From NCBI GenBank assembly GCA_004357415.1, contig SMVY01000171.1, forward strand, positions 1 through 7,205: DNA of 7,205 bases, read 5' to 3'. The translations under genes were made by a program, and so were the position numbers. The notes beneath the pieces were generated by a model that ran no database searches, was not told the DNA's origin, and worked only from the letters and a program-made list of their open reading frames with translations. This document shows positions 1 to 5,483 of this stretch, one piece after another (position 1 is the stretch's first letter; the number at the start of each line of letters is the position of its first letter). The DNA is from Gemmatimonadota bacterium (GTDB lineage Bacteria > Gemmatimonadota > Gemmatimonadetes > Gemmatimonadales > GWC2-71-9).

Positions 1-1077
1 GTTCTCGCCCCAGCAGTACAGTTGGCCGTCGGCCACCATGCCACAGGTATGGCTCTCGCCGGCCACGATCACCCGGAACGCCAGGTCACCGATGACCAGC
101 TGTGGCGTGTTCCATCCCTGGTTGCCGTAGGCGCCGCGTCCGGTTCCCAGTTGGCCCGACTGATTGGCGCCCCAGCAGTACACCTGTCCGGGCACCGTCA
201 GGCCGCAGGTGTGCTGGGCGCCGGCGGTGAGACCAACGAACACCGAGTCGGTGGCGACCGTGTCGGGTACTGTCCGCCGGTCATTGCGGCCGTTGCCCAA
301 CTGGCCGGACCGGTTTCCTCCCCAGCACAGCGTGGTGTCGTCGCTGAGCCCGCACAGGTGATCGGAGCCTCCGGCCAGAACCCAGAAGTGCATCTCGCCC
401 GACACGATGATCGGTGTCGAGGCCGGCTTGGCGCGCCACTTGAGGAGATCCACACCGCCCCAGCACAGGGCTTCCCCGGAACTGGCCAGGCCACAACTCG
501 AATCCCAACCGCCACCCACCAACGCGCTGAACTGGTGTCCGCCGATGACTTCGACGGGCTCGGTGTGGAACGAGCCCCGGCGCCATGACTCACCGTCGCC
601 GACCTGGGCGTCGGTGTTGCTGCCCCAACAATAGGCTCGGCCATCAGCTGTCAGCCCACAGGCGTGGGCCCGGCCGGCTGCCAGGCTGGCAAAAGTGATC
701 GAGCCCGCCACCGGGACCGGGACCAGCGACGGGTTGGTGGTACCGTTGCCCAACTGCCCGTCACGGTTGGCGCCCCAGCAAAACGCCAAGCTGTCCACCG
801 TAATGCCGCAGGCGAACCGGCCGCCTACGGCCAGGGACAGAAACCGGTGCTCGGTGGCCACCCGAGTCGGTCGCCGCTTCGACTCGGTGCGCCGATCGCC
901 ATCACCCAGTTGCCCTTGGTCGTTGGCACCCCAGCAGTAAGCCACATCACGGGGAGCAATGGCGCAGGTGTTGCGCCCTCCCGCAGCCACGTAGATAAAA
1001 TGGAGCGTGTCGCTTTGGGTCAGGATACCCGGAGCCGTCGCGCCGAGTGCCAGCGCAGTGAGCGTTGTCAACAACAT
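1..1077 (-). CDS. RCC1-repeat beta-propeller protein, secreted-type (3' end outside window)
   Basis: Reading the minus strand from ATG at 1077-1075 gives 359 codons with no stop to the window edge, so the C-terminus is missing. The protein carries seven RCC1-type repeats. Each has a Cys-Trp-Gly core (CWG cysteines at residues 48, 100, 150, 205, 251, 301 and 355, about 50 apart), usually followed by an N-x-x-G-Q-L-G turn and preceded by a second cysteine as in HTCGL. RCC1 repeats form a seven-bladed propeller that usually binds partner proteins. The paired cysteines suggest disulfides and an extracytoplasmic location. The N-terminus (MLLTTLTALALGATAPG) is hydrophobic but lacks basic residues, so it is a weak signal peptide. 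An AAAGGGA Shine-Dalgarno lies 8 bases upstream of the ATG, and the only in-frame triplet of note upstream is the TAG that ends the preceding gene, which fixes the start. It is probably co-transcribed with the META lipoprotein 33 bases upstream. The family is certain from the repeats; the ligand is unknown. Confidence 0.9.
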   Translation of the reverse strand, partial: MLLTTLTALALGATAPGILTQSDTLHFIYVAAGGRNTCAIAPRDVAYCWGANDQGQLGDGDRRTESKRRPTRVATEHRFLSLAVGGRFACGITVDSLAFCWGANRDGQLGNGTTNPSLVPVPVAGSITFASLAAGRAHACGLTADGRAYCWGSNTDAQVGDGESWRRGSFHTEPVEVIGGHQFSALVGGGWDSSCGLASSGEALCWGGVDLLKWRAKPASTPIIVSGEMHFWVLAGGSDHLCGLSDDTTLCWGGNRSGQLGNGRNDRRTVPDTVATDSVFVGLTAGAQHTCGLTVPGQVYCWGANQSGQLGTGRGAYGNQGWNTPQLVIGDLAFRVIVAGESHTCGMVADGQLYCWGEN

Positions 1078-1110
1078 CGATGATTCCCTTTCGGTCGTTG
1101 CAGTACTGCG

Positions 1111-1569
1111 CTACTCGTCGGCCGGGCCGCGGACGAAACGCAACAGTTGCCCCGTCCCATCCAGCAGCACCAACTCGCCGGCCGCTATCCGATAGCGCCC
1201 TACATCGCCCAATGCCTGCAAGTATCGGTACTCCTGCGTCATGGCCGGCTCGGGGCACGCCATCATGGTCGACCCGGCTTGGCCCAGCGCCAGTGAGTCG
1301 CCGCCAGGCATCAGGAACCGGCCGAAGTAGCGATTGCAGCCGGCCGATCCGGCGAAGGTGCTGTCGGCCCCGAACGCCACGGTAACGGCGGGAGAAACCG
1401 CCGGTTCTTCCGCGTCCTCAGGGCCGAACGCCTGCAGCACCCACTCGGTGCCGGCGAGAGAGGCGATCGCGTCTTGGTCCGGCACCGCCGGCCCATCGGA
1501 TCCCTGGTTGCAGGCCGCCATCACGCTGATCAGGATGGCTGCGCCGACGATCGTGGGATATTCCCTCAT
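1111..1569 (-). CDS. META-domain (HslJ/DUF306-like) lipoprotein
   Basis: A 152-residue protein. Residues 1-20 form a lipoprotein signal: a short N-region with Arg2, a hydrophobic stretch, and VMAAC with the acylated Cys at 20. The Met at -3 of the lipobox is less usual. After a short acidic linker, residues 38-147 match a META domain: GTEWVL (40-45), TFAGSAGCNRYFG (71-83) and TMMACPEPAM (101-110), ending in a beta-rich tail (ELVLLDGTGQLLRFV). The paired cysteines at 78 and 105 are typical of this fold. META proteins include E. coli HslJ, linked to novobiocin resistance; most have no known biochemical role. It is the first gene of a likely two-gene unit with the RCC1 protein. A TATCCA box sits 6 bases before the ATG, resembling the promoter geometry of upp, but no good -35 is visible; a GAGG 13 bases upstream is a weak ribosome-site alternative. 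Confidence 0.85.
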   Translation of the reverse strand: MREYPTIVGAAILISVMAACNQGSDGPAVPDQDAIASLAGTEWVLQAFGPEDAEEPAVSPAVTVAFGADSTFAGSAGCNRYFGRFLMPGGDSLALGQAGSTMMACPEPAMTQEYRYLQALGDVGRYRIAAGELVLLDGTGQLLRFVRGPADE

Positions 1570-1690
1570 TGTGGCTGGATACCTCGCTGGAAGATCTGAC
1601 AGGTTGAATACCAGAGTTTCCCCAATTCCCTATTTCCCCTGGTGAGCCGATAGTCTAACGCCCCCGTGGTCTCTTTGGCCACCGGCGATG

Positions 1691-1740
1691 AAAGCGAGGG
1701 TAGGCGACAGCGAGGGCAGCGAGGGCGGGTAACAGCGGGG
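1691..1740. repeat. Short G-rich direct repeats (AGCGAGGG units)
   Basis: Imperfect repeats of an AGCGAGGG-like unit begin at 1693, 1709 and 1718, and AACAGCGGGG then ACAGCGGGAG continue to about 1750. The 11-mer AAAGCGAGGGT at 1691-1701 recurs at 1931-1941. The stretch is in the gene-free interval between the META lipoprotein and tRNA-Phe. Part of it (1707-1720) is shared with intergenic DNA near 3178-3189 (inverted) and 5362-5375. Confidence 0.7.
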
Positions 1741-1764
1741 ACAGCGGGAGGCGATGGCGAGCCC

Positions 1765-1805
1765 GTCGCTTCAGCGACAGCAGCGGAGTCTCGGCTTTAG
1801 CCGAG
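1765..1805. repeat. Two adjacent small perfect hairpins
   Basis: GTCGC-TTCA-GCGAC (1765-1778) and CTCGGC-TTTA-GCCGAG (1790-1805) are perfect 5-bp and 6-bp stems with four-base loops, 11 bases apart. There is no T-run, so they are poor intrinsic terminators. They may be dispersed palindromic repeats or parts of a structured transcript. They lie downstream of tRNA-Phe in its direction of transcription and upstream of the META lipoprotein gene. Confidence 0.6.
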
Positions 1806-1828
1806 GACGGACGGCAGCGAGGTCCACT

Positions 1829-1894
1829 GCCGAACTTCCAACCTCGATTGGCCAAGGAGCGACTTCTATCAGCAAATGGCCAGGGACGGAATCG
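1829..1894. repeat. Imperfect direct repeat, copy A (carries a tRNA-Phe 3'-end fragment)
   Basis: This copy aligns without gaps to 1946-2011 at an offset of exactly 117 bases, with 58 of 66 positions identical by hand count. Its last 18 bases (1877-1894) are the counterpart of the 3' end of tRNA-Phe: the discriminator base, acceptor 3' strand and part of the T-arm, with one difference. The rest of the tRNA is not present here, so it is a fragment and not a second tRNA gene. Confidence 0.85.
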
Positions 1895-1922
1895 GTCCGA
1901 AGCGCCGTCAGGCGCGAAGGAC
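1895..1922. repeat. Interrupted palindrome with symmetric GAA/GAA internal loop
   Basis: GTCC (1895-1898), GAA, GCGCC (1902-1906), loop GTCA, GGCGC (1911-1915), GAA, GGAC (1919-1922). Both stems pair perfectly and the two GAA trinucleotides face each other as a symmetric internal loop. It sits between the two copies of the 66-base direct repeat. It has no poly-T tail. Its function is unknown. Confidence 0.65.
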
Positions 1923-1945
1923 ACCCGAGCAAAGCGAGGGTCACC

Positions 1946-1993
1946 GCCGAATTGCCAACTTCCATTGGCCAAGGAGCGACTTTTGTCAGCAAG

Positions 1994-2011
<18 letters not shown>
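1946..2011. repeat. Imperfect direct repeat, copy B (overlaps the true tRNA-Phe 3' end)
   Basis: Partner of 1829-1894, 117 bases away. Bases 1994-2011 belong to the functional tRNA-Phe. Bases 1946-1993 are its 3' flank, which is also duplicated, so the repeat extends about 48 bases past the end of the tRNA. That is longer than a simple recombinase crossover core would need. Confidence 0.85.
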
Positions 2012-2066
<55 letters not shown>

Positions 2067-2078
2067 TGGAGCGCGCGA

Positions 2079-2107
2079 ATAATAGGATAGCAACTGCCCC
2101 ATGCCAA
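2079..2107 (-). promoter_or_regulatory. Promoter of tRNA-Phe
   Basis: On the minus strand, -35 TTGGCA (2107-2102), a 17-base spacer and -10 TATTAT (2084-2079). The -10 ends 12 bases before the tRNA 5' end, leaving room for a leader of about five bases. The match to the sigma70-type consensus and the position are both good. Confidence 0.75.
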
Positions 2108-2154
2108 GGGGAGCCGGCGGCCCCCTGACCGGCAACATTCACTGTGCCAAACAC

Positions 2155-2182
2155 TTGCCCAATCCTCCGGTGACCGTATACC
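2155..2182 (+). promoter_or_regulatory. Possible promoter for the 53-aa membrane protein
   Basis: TTGCCC (2155-2160), a 16-base spacer and TATACC (2177-2182), about 46 bases before the ATG at 2229. The spacing is acceptable and the boxes are moderate. A TAGTAT at 2186-2191 is an alternative -10. It sits back to back with the tRNA-Phe promoter. Confidence 0.35.
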
Positions 2183-2228
2183 TCCTAGTATGCGGACACT
2201 CGAGTTCTCTCAAACGCGACCATAAGAC

Positions 2229-2390
2229 ATGTCGAAACTGTTGGCATTCATCGGCGCCTTCGTCGGGGGCTGGTTGGGTTGGTGGCTCGGTGCCCTGATC
2301 GGTATGATGACCGCGTTCATGGTCAGCATCGTGGGGACCGCCGTCGGTGTGTATTTTGGCCGCCGGATAGCACGGCAGTATCTCGAGTGA
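2229..2390 (+). CDS. Small Gly-rich membrane protein (53 aa), hypothetical
   Basis: ATG at 2229 to TGA at 2388-2390. The product begins MSKLLAFIGAFVGGWLGWW, continues through a second hydrophobic stretch (about residues 20-43, GALIGMMTAFMVSIVGTAVG) and ends with a basic, amphipathic tail (GRRIARQYLE). Two transmembrane segments with repeated small residues (GxxxG-like spacing: G9, G13/G14, G17, G21, G25) suggest helix packing or oligomerisation. The Lys3 and Arg-rich ends favour both termini facing the cytoplasm. No Shine-Dalgarno is evident (CATAAGAC precedes the start). Unbroken hydrophobic coding with a sensible charge distribution supports a real gene. It is flanked by tRNA-Phe (divergent) and upp (77 bases downstream). 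Short proteins of this type are usually annotated only as hypothetical; I can assign no function. Confidence 0.8.
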   Translation: MSKLLAFIGAFVGGWLGWWLGALIGMMTAFMVSIVGTAVGVYFGRRIARQYLE

Positions 2391-2398
2391 TCGGGATA

Positions 2399-2419
2399 CC
2401 GCCGATACTCTCTCGGCGG
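2399..2419 (+). terminator. Hairpin after the small membrane protein gene
   Basis: CCGCCGA (2399-2405), a seven-base loop and TCGGCGG (2413-2419) form a perfect 7-bp GC-rich stem nine bases after the stop codon. Only a short, mixed CTATTCGT follows, so it is a weak intrinsic terminator at best. It lies just upstream of the upp promoter, where termination would make sense. Confidence 0.45.
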
Positions 2420-2431
2420 CTATTCGTCACG

Positions 2432-2460
2432 TTGCCAGACGCCAATCGCACCGGTATCCT
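2432..2460 (+). promoter_or_regulatory. upp promoter, predicted to give a leaderless mRNA
   Basis: -35 TTGCCA (2432-2437), exactly 17 bases of spacer, -10 TATCCT (2455-2460). The upp ATG starts at 2467, about where transcription should begin (+7 from the end of the -10). The six bases between are all C, and no Shine-Dalgarno exists, which fits a leaderless transcript. Confidence 0.6.
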
Positions 2461-2466
2461 CCCCCC

Positions 2467-3111
2467 ATGCCCCACCCCGACTTCCCCAACCTCACCGTGC
2501 TCGACCACCCGCTGATCCAGCACAAGCTCACCATCCTGCGAAGTCGGGACACCACCACCAAGAAATTTCGCGAGTTGGTCAACGAGATCTCCATGCTCAT
2601 GGCCTACGAGGTCACCAAGGACCTTCCCCTCGAGCCGGCCGAGGTGGACACGCCGCTGGAGCACACTACGGGAAGCCGCATCAGCGGAAAGAAGTTGGCC
2701 CTGGTGCCCATCCTCCGGGCCGGCCTCGGCATGGTGGACGGCATCCTCGACCTGATTCCCTCGGCCCGGGTGGGGCACGTGGGCCTGTACCGCGATCATG
2801 AGTCCCTGGAACCGGTGAGCTACTACCTGAAGGCGCCGCCGGCCCAGGCCGAGCGGGACTTCTTCATCCTCGACCCCATGCTCGCCACCGGCGGATCGGC
2901 CTCGGCGGCCACCACCCAACTCAAGCAACTGGGCGCCGCCCGCTGCCGCCTATTGTGTCTGGTGGCAGCACCAGAAGGCGTCCAGCGCATGCTCGACGAC
3001 CACCCCGACGTCCCCGTGTTCGTGGCGGCCTTGGACCGGGAACTCAACGACAAGGGCTACATTCTTCCAGGATTGGGCGACGCGGGGGATCGGATTTTTG
3101 GGACCAAATAG
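2467..3111 (+). CDS. upp: Uracil phosphoribosyltransferase
   Basis: A 214-residue cytoplasmic enzyme, close to the family's usual 205-215, converting uracil plus PRPP to UMP and diphosphate in pyrimidine salvage. Visible hallmarks are the N-terminal VLDHPLIQHKLTILRSRDT, the segment LVPILRAGLGMVDG with Arg84, the PRPP-binding loop DPMLATGGS (136-144), and the C-terminal GYILPGLGDAGDRIFGTK (197-214) that contacts uracil in the family. All key segments are intact. The start at 2467 gives the conventional N-terminus. There is no ribosome-binding site, and a promoter places the transcription start at or near the ATG. It is preceded by a small membrane protein gene and followed, after a 105-base repeat-bearing gap, by an MBL nuclease, so an operon with either is unproven. 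Confidence 0.97.
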   Translation: MPHPDFPNLTVLDHPLIQHKLTILRSRDTTTKKFRELVNEISMLMAYEVTKDLPLEPAEVDTPLEHTTGSRISGKKLALVPILRAGLGMVDGILDLIPSARVGHVGLYRDHESLEPVSYYLKAPPAQAERDFFILDPMLATGGSASAATTQLKQLGAARCRLLCLVAAPEGVQRMLDDHPDVPVFVAALDRELNDKGYILPGLGDAGDRIFGTK

Positions 3112-3113
3112 GG

Positions 3114-3141
3114 GCGGTGTGCGGTGTGCGGGGTGCGGGGA
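3114..3141. repeat. Heptamer tandem repeat, GCGGTGT-type, four units
   Basis: GCGGTGT (3114-3120), GCGGTGT (3121-3127), GCGGGGT (3128-3134) and GCGGGGA (3135-3141) run head to tail, starting two bases after the upp stop codon. The 7-base period matches the period of the unrelated repeats at 4624-4746. Confidence 0.75.
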
Positions 3142-3177
3142 GGTTCCCGACGCGGCCCAGCACTTAGACCTGTTTGA

Positions 3178-3189
3178 CTGCCCTCGCTG
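3178..3189. repeat. Dispersed 12-mer, inverted copy
   Basis: CTGCCCTCGCTG is the exact reverse complement of CAGCGAGGGCAG, found at 1708-1719 and 5363-5374. It lies just before the hairpin in front of the MBL nuclease gene. Confidence 0.6.
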
Positions 3190-3197
3190 CCGCCGCC

Positions 3198-3214
3198 GAC
3201 AGCCGAAGGCTGTC
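3198..3214 (+). promoter_or_regulatory. Hairpin covering the ribosome-binding region of the MBL nuclease gene
   Basis: GACAGCC (3198-3204), GAA loop, GGCTGTC (3208-3214), a perfect 7-bp stem ending two bases before the ATG at 3217. The only Shine-Dalgarno-like sequence, GAAGG (3205-3209), lies in the loop and first pairs of the 3' arm. In RNA this would partly hide the ribosome site, which may lower or regulate translation; that is inference. Confidence 0.5.
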
Positions 3215-3216
3215 CC

Positions 3217-4605
3217 ATGACTCCTCGCCTCACCTTCTGGGGCGCCGCCGGCCAAGTGACCGGCTCGATGCACGTGCTCGAGGCCGCCGGCGCGCGCATC
3301 TGCCTCGACGCCGGGCTGTTCCAGGGCCGGCGCAAGGAAACCCATCAACTCAACGCCACACTACCCATCGACCCACGGCGGGTGGACGCTGTGATTCTGA
3401 GTCACGCGCACATCGACCACAGCGGCCGGCTCCCCCTGCTGGTGCGCCACGGGTTCCATGGGCCCATCTACGCCACACCGGCCACCCGCGACCTGTGCGC
3501 GGTGATGTTGCCGGACTCGGCTTACATCCAACAGAAAGACGCCGAGTACCTGGCCCGCAAAGGCAAAGTGGGCGAGGAAAGTGAGCCGCTCTACACCATG
3601 GCGGACGCGCTGGCCGTGCAGCGTCTGATCATCGGGGTGCCTTATCGCCGGCCGCTGTACACCCGCAAGAATCTGGTGTTCGAGTTCGTCGAGGCGGGAC
3701 ACATCCTCGGCTCCGCCACGGTGGACCTGCGCTTGTCGGAACCCGAGCCCCATCGGTTGGTCTTCTCCGGTGACATCGGCCGCAGCGACCTTCCCATCAT
3801 CCGTGATCCGGCGCCCCCTCCGGGTCCCATCAACACGCTCATCATCGAATCCACCTACGGGGACAAGAGCCACCAATCGGTGGCAGACGCCGAGTCGAGA
3901 CTGGGCCAGTTGGTGACCCGGGTGGCGGGGCGCGGCGGCAAGATTCTCGTTCCGGCGTTCGCCGTGGGGCGGACCCAGGAGTTGGTCTACAGCCTGCACG
4001 CGCTTCGCCGGCGTCAGGCCATTCCCGACATCCCCATCTACATCGATAGCCCCATGGCCGTCAACGCCACCGACGTGTTCCGGTTGCACCCCGAGGTGTT
4101 CGACCGCAACGAATGGCTGGTGGACGAAACCGACCGGTTGTTCGACTTCCCCATGGTGCACTACGTGCGCGACGTCGAAGAGTCGAAACGCCTCAATTCC
4201 CTCAACGGCCCGGCGGTTATTATTTCCGCCTCGGGGATGTGTGAGTCGGGCCGCATCCTGCACCACCTCAAGAACCACATCGGCAACCACCGCAACCTGG
4301 TGCTGTTCGTCGGCTACCAGGCGAGTCACACTCTAGGGCGCCGACTAAAAGAGGGACAGAAGGTCGTCAAGATCTTCGGCCGCGACGTCGAACGGCACGC
4401 CGAGGTCGAAACCCTGGAGGGCTACTCGGCCCACGCCGACCGCGACGAACTACGCGACTGGGTCCGCCAGCTGGGCGGCCCCATCCAGCGAGCCTTCGTG
4501 GTCCATGGTGAACCCGACGCGGCCGAGGCGATGGCGAAGATGCTACATGATGAAGGGGTCGGTGAGGTCGTGGTTCCAAGACACGGTGAGAGTTTTGAGT
4601 TGTAA
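3217..4605 (+). CDS. MBL-fold/beta-CASP RNA-processing nuclease (CPSF/Ysh1-like)
   Basis: A 462-residue cytoplasmic metallo-beta-lactamase-fold protein with a beta-CASP insert, predicted to cleave or trim RNA using two zinc ions. Motifs in order: LDAGLFQG (30-37); the zinc-binding SHAHIDHSG with His63, His65, Asp67 and His68; GHILGS with His162; SGDIG with Asp186; the beta-CASP start ESTYGD (211-216); PAFAVGRTQEL (246-256); DSPMA (277-281); SASGMCESGR (337-346); GYSAHAD with His406; and VVHGEPDAAE with His430. All ligands expected for an active enzyme are present, and the length is normal for the bacterial group in COG1236. It is distinct from RNase J, which has a different domain order. The ATG at 3217 gives the standard start, just after a hairpin and a GAAGG ribosome site. 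The stop is followed by a long inverted repeat. RNA target unknown. Confidence 0.93.
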   Translation: MTPRLTFWGAAGQVTGSMHVLEAAGARICLDAGLFQGRRKETHQLNATLPIDPRRVDAVILSHAHIDHSGRLPLLVRHGFHGPIYATPATRDLCAVMLPDSAYIQQKDAEYLARKGKVGEESEPLYTMADALAVQRLIIGVPYRRPLYTRKNLVFEFVEAGHILGSATVDLRLSEPEPHRLVFSGDIGRSDLPIIRDPAPPPGPINTLIIESTYGDKSHQSVADAESRLGQLVTRVAGRGGKILVPAFAVGRTQELVYSLHALRRRQAIPDIPIYIDSPMAVNATDVFRLHPEVFDRNEWLVDETDRLFDFPMVHYVRDVEESKRLNSLNGPAVIISASGMCESGRILHHLKNHIGNHRNLVLFVGYQASHTLGRRLKEGQKVVKIFGRDVERHAEVETLEGYSAHADRDELRDWVRQLGGPIQRAFVVHGEPDAAEAMAKMLHDEGVGEVVVPRHGESFEL

Positions 4606-4614
4606 ATGGTGGAC

Positions 4615-4703
4615 GGGCTGAGTCTTGAATCTTGAATCTTGTTTTTTTGGGTACCCAGCCCCGCCACATCACAAATCAAGATCCAAGATTCAAGACTCAG
4701 CCC
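4615..4703. repeat. 27-base near-perfect inverted repeat with 35-base loop
   Basis: Left arm 4615-4641 and right arm 4677-4703 are reverse complements at 26 of 27 positions, so a long stem could form in RNA or as a cruciform. GTGGAC (4609-4614) can extend the stem with GTCCAC (4707-4712) after a three-base bulge. The left arm contains CTTGAAT tandem heptamers (4624-4630, 4631-4637, then CTTG). A run of seven T follows the left arm inside the loop, not after the whole stem, so this is not a textbook terminator, though it may end transcription of the MBL nuclease gene or protect its 3' end. Confidence 0.85.
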
Positions 4704-4746
4704 ACTGTCCACTGTCCACTTGCTCATAGCCCACAACCCATAGCCC
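4704..4746. repeat. More heptamer-period repeats downstream of the inverted repeat
   Basis: ACTGTCC occurs twice in tandem (4704-4710, 4711-4717) and begins a third unit. CATAGCC (4725-4731), CACAACC (4732-4738), CATAGCC (4739-4745) continue with the same 7-base register. The array ends about 16 bases before the ATG of the DUF218 protein, so it probably overlaps its promoter region; a TACCTT at 4750-4755 is the only -10-like box seen there. Confidence 0.7.
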
Positions 4747-4762
4747 CGGTACCTTTCCCTCC

Positions 4763-5362
4763 ATGGTACCCCTGCGTCGCCTGCTCATCGTTGCCGGCAC
4801 CATTCTCGGTGTCGGCCTCGTCGGCTACATCGTGTCGTTCAGTTACGTGGTTCGCGCGGGAACGGTCGACGAGCGACACACTACCGACGCCATCGTGGTC
4901 CTCGGCGCCGCCCAGTACGACGGGCGGCCGTCCCCGGTGCTGGAGGCACGACTGGACCACGCACTGATGTTGTACCAAGAGGGGGTGGCTCCAATTATCG
5001 TGCTCACGGGCGGCATCGGTACCGGAGACACCACCAGCGAAGCGCTGGTGGGCAAGCGCTATCTCGAAGGCCACCACATCCCGGCCACCGCCCTCGTGGT
5101 CCGGCCCGAGGGGCGCTCGACCGTGTCGTCCATGGAAGCGATCGCCCGCTGGCTCGAACGCCAAGGACTAGAACGCATCACCCTAGTCAGCGACCCGTTC
5201 CACATGGCCCGCCTGCGCCTCGAAGCCGAACGACTCGGCATAGTGGCGTACACCTCGCCCACCCGCACCAGTCCCATTTCCGGATCGCTGCGCGGCGAAT
5301 TGCCCTACTACGCCGCGGAAGCCTTCAAGGTCCCGGTGGCGTGGGTCAGAAGCTGGAGATAA
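4763..5362 (+). CDS. YdcF/SanA-type DUF218 membrane-anchored protein
   Basis: A 199-residue protein with one N-terminal transmembrane helix (about 7-30, after Arg5-Arg6) and a DUF218 domain from about 40 to 185. Conserved segments are DAIVVLGAAQYDGRPSPVL (42-60), ARLDHALMLYQEG (62-74), IIVLTGG (78-84), the STVSSMEAI segment (119-127) and LVSDPFHMARLRLEAERLG (141-159). The charge pattern suggests the domain faces the periplasm or outside. Relatives include SanA, linked to envelope barrier function and vancomycin resistance, ElyC, linked to peptidoglycan and lipid-carrier metabolism, and YdcF; the enzymatic activity is unsettled. It lacks the second transmembrane helix of ElyC and is closer to SanA in layout. 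No Shine-Dalgarno precedes the ATG. Heptamer repeats lie directly upstream. An envelope role is inferred from family and topology. Confidence 0.88.
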   Translation: MVPLRRLLIVAGTILGVGLVGYIVSFSYVVRAGTVDERHTTDAIVVLGAAQYDGRPSPVLEARLDHALMLYQEGVAPIIVLTGGIGTGDTTSEALVGKRYLEGHHIPATALVVRPEGRSTVSSMEAIARWLERQGLERITLVSDPFHMARLRLEAERLGIVAYTSPTRTSPISGSLRGELPYYAAEAFKVPVAWVRSWR

Positions 5363-5375
5363 CAGCGAGGGCAGC
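5362..5375. repeat. Dispersed 14-mer, direct copy
   Basis: ACAGCGAGGGCAGC here is identical to 1707-1720, and its central 12 bases occur inverted at 3178-3189. It starts at the last base of the DUF218 stop codon and lies in the gap before the Nudix gene. Confidence 0.65.
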
Positions 5376-5396
5376 CCACAAGATGTTTCGCTATCG

Positions 5397-5402
5397 TACA
5401 AT
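5397..5402 (+). promoter_or_regulatory. Possible -10 box upstream of the Nudix gene
   Basis: TACAAT lies 81 bases before the ATG at 5484, in an AT-richer patch of a GC-rich intergenic space. No convincing -35 is seen at 16-18 bases upstream, so this is only a candidate. Confidence 0.25.
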
Positions 5403-5483
5403 AGTGAGTCAAGCTCCTATTCCCACCACAAGAGTCCATTCTCAAGAGGACAACCCCTGCGACCTGCGCACTCGACCACAACC

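Noticed and set aside
22..1083. Plus-strand open frames opposite the RCC1 gene (22-588, 664-1083)
   Set aside because: The minus strand encodes regular RCC1 repeats throughout. The plus frames are antisense shadows whose Pro/Gln-rich repeats mirror the CWG motifs.
3361..4329. 322-codon minus-strand open frame
   Set aside because: It lies wholly within the MBL nuclease gene, whose motifs are intact on the plus strand. High GC content makes long antisense frames common.
4609..4719. Insertion-sequence remnant with terminal inverted repeats
   Set aside because: The arms enclose only 35 bases, there is no transposase, and no target-site duplication is visible.
4615..4746. CRISPR array
   Set aside because: The repeats are 7-base tandem units and one inverted repeat, without equal spacers or cas genes.
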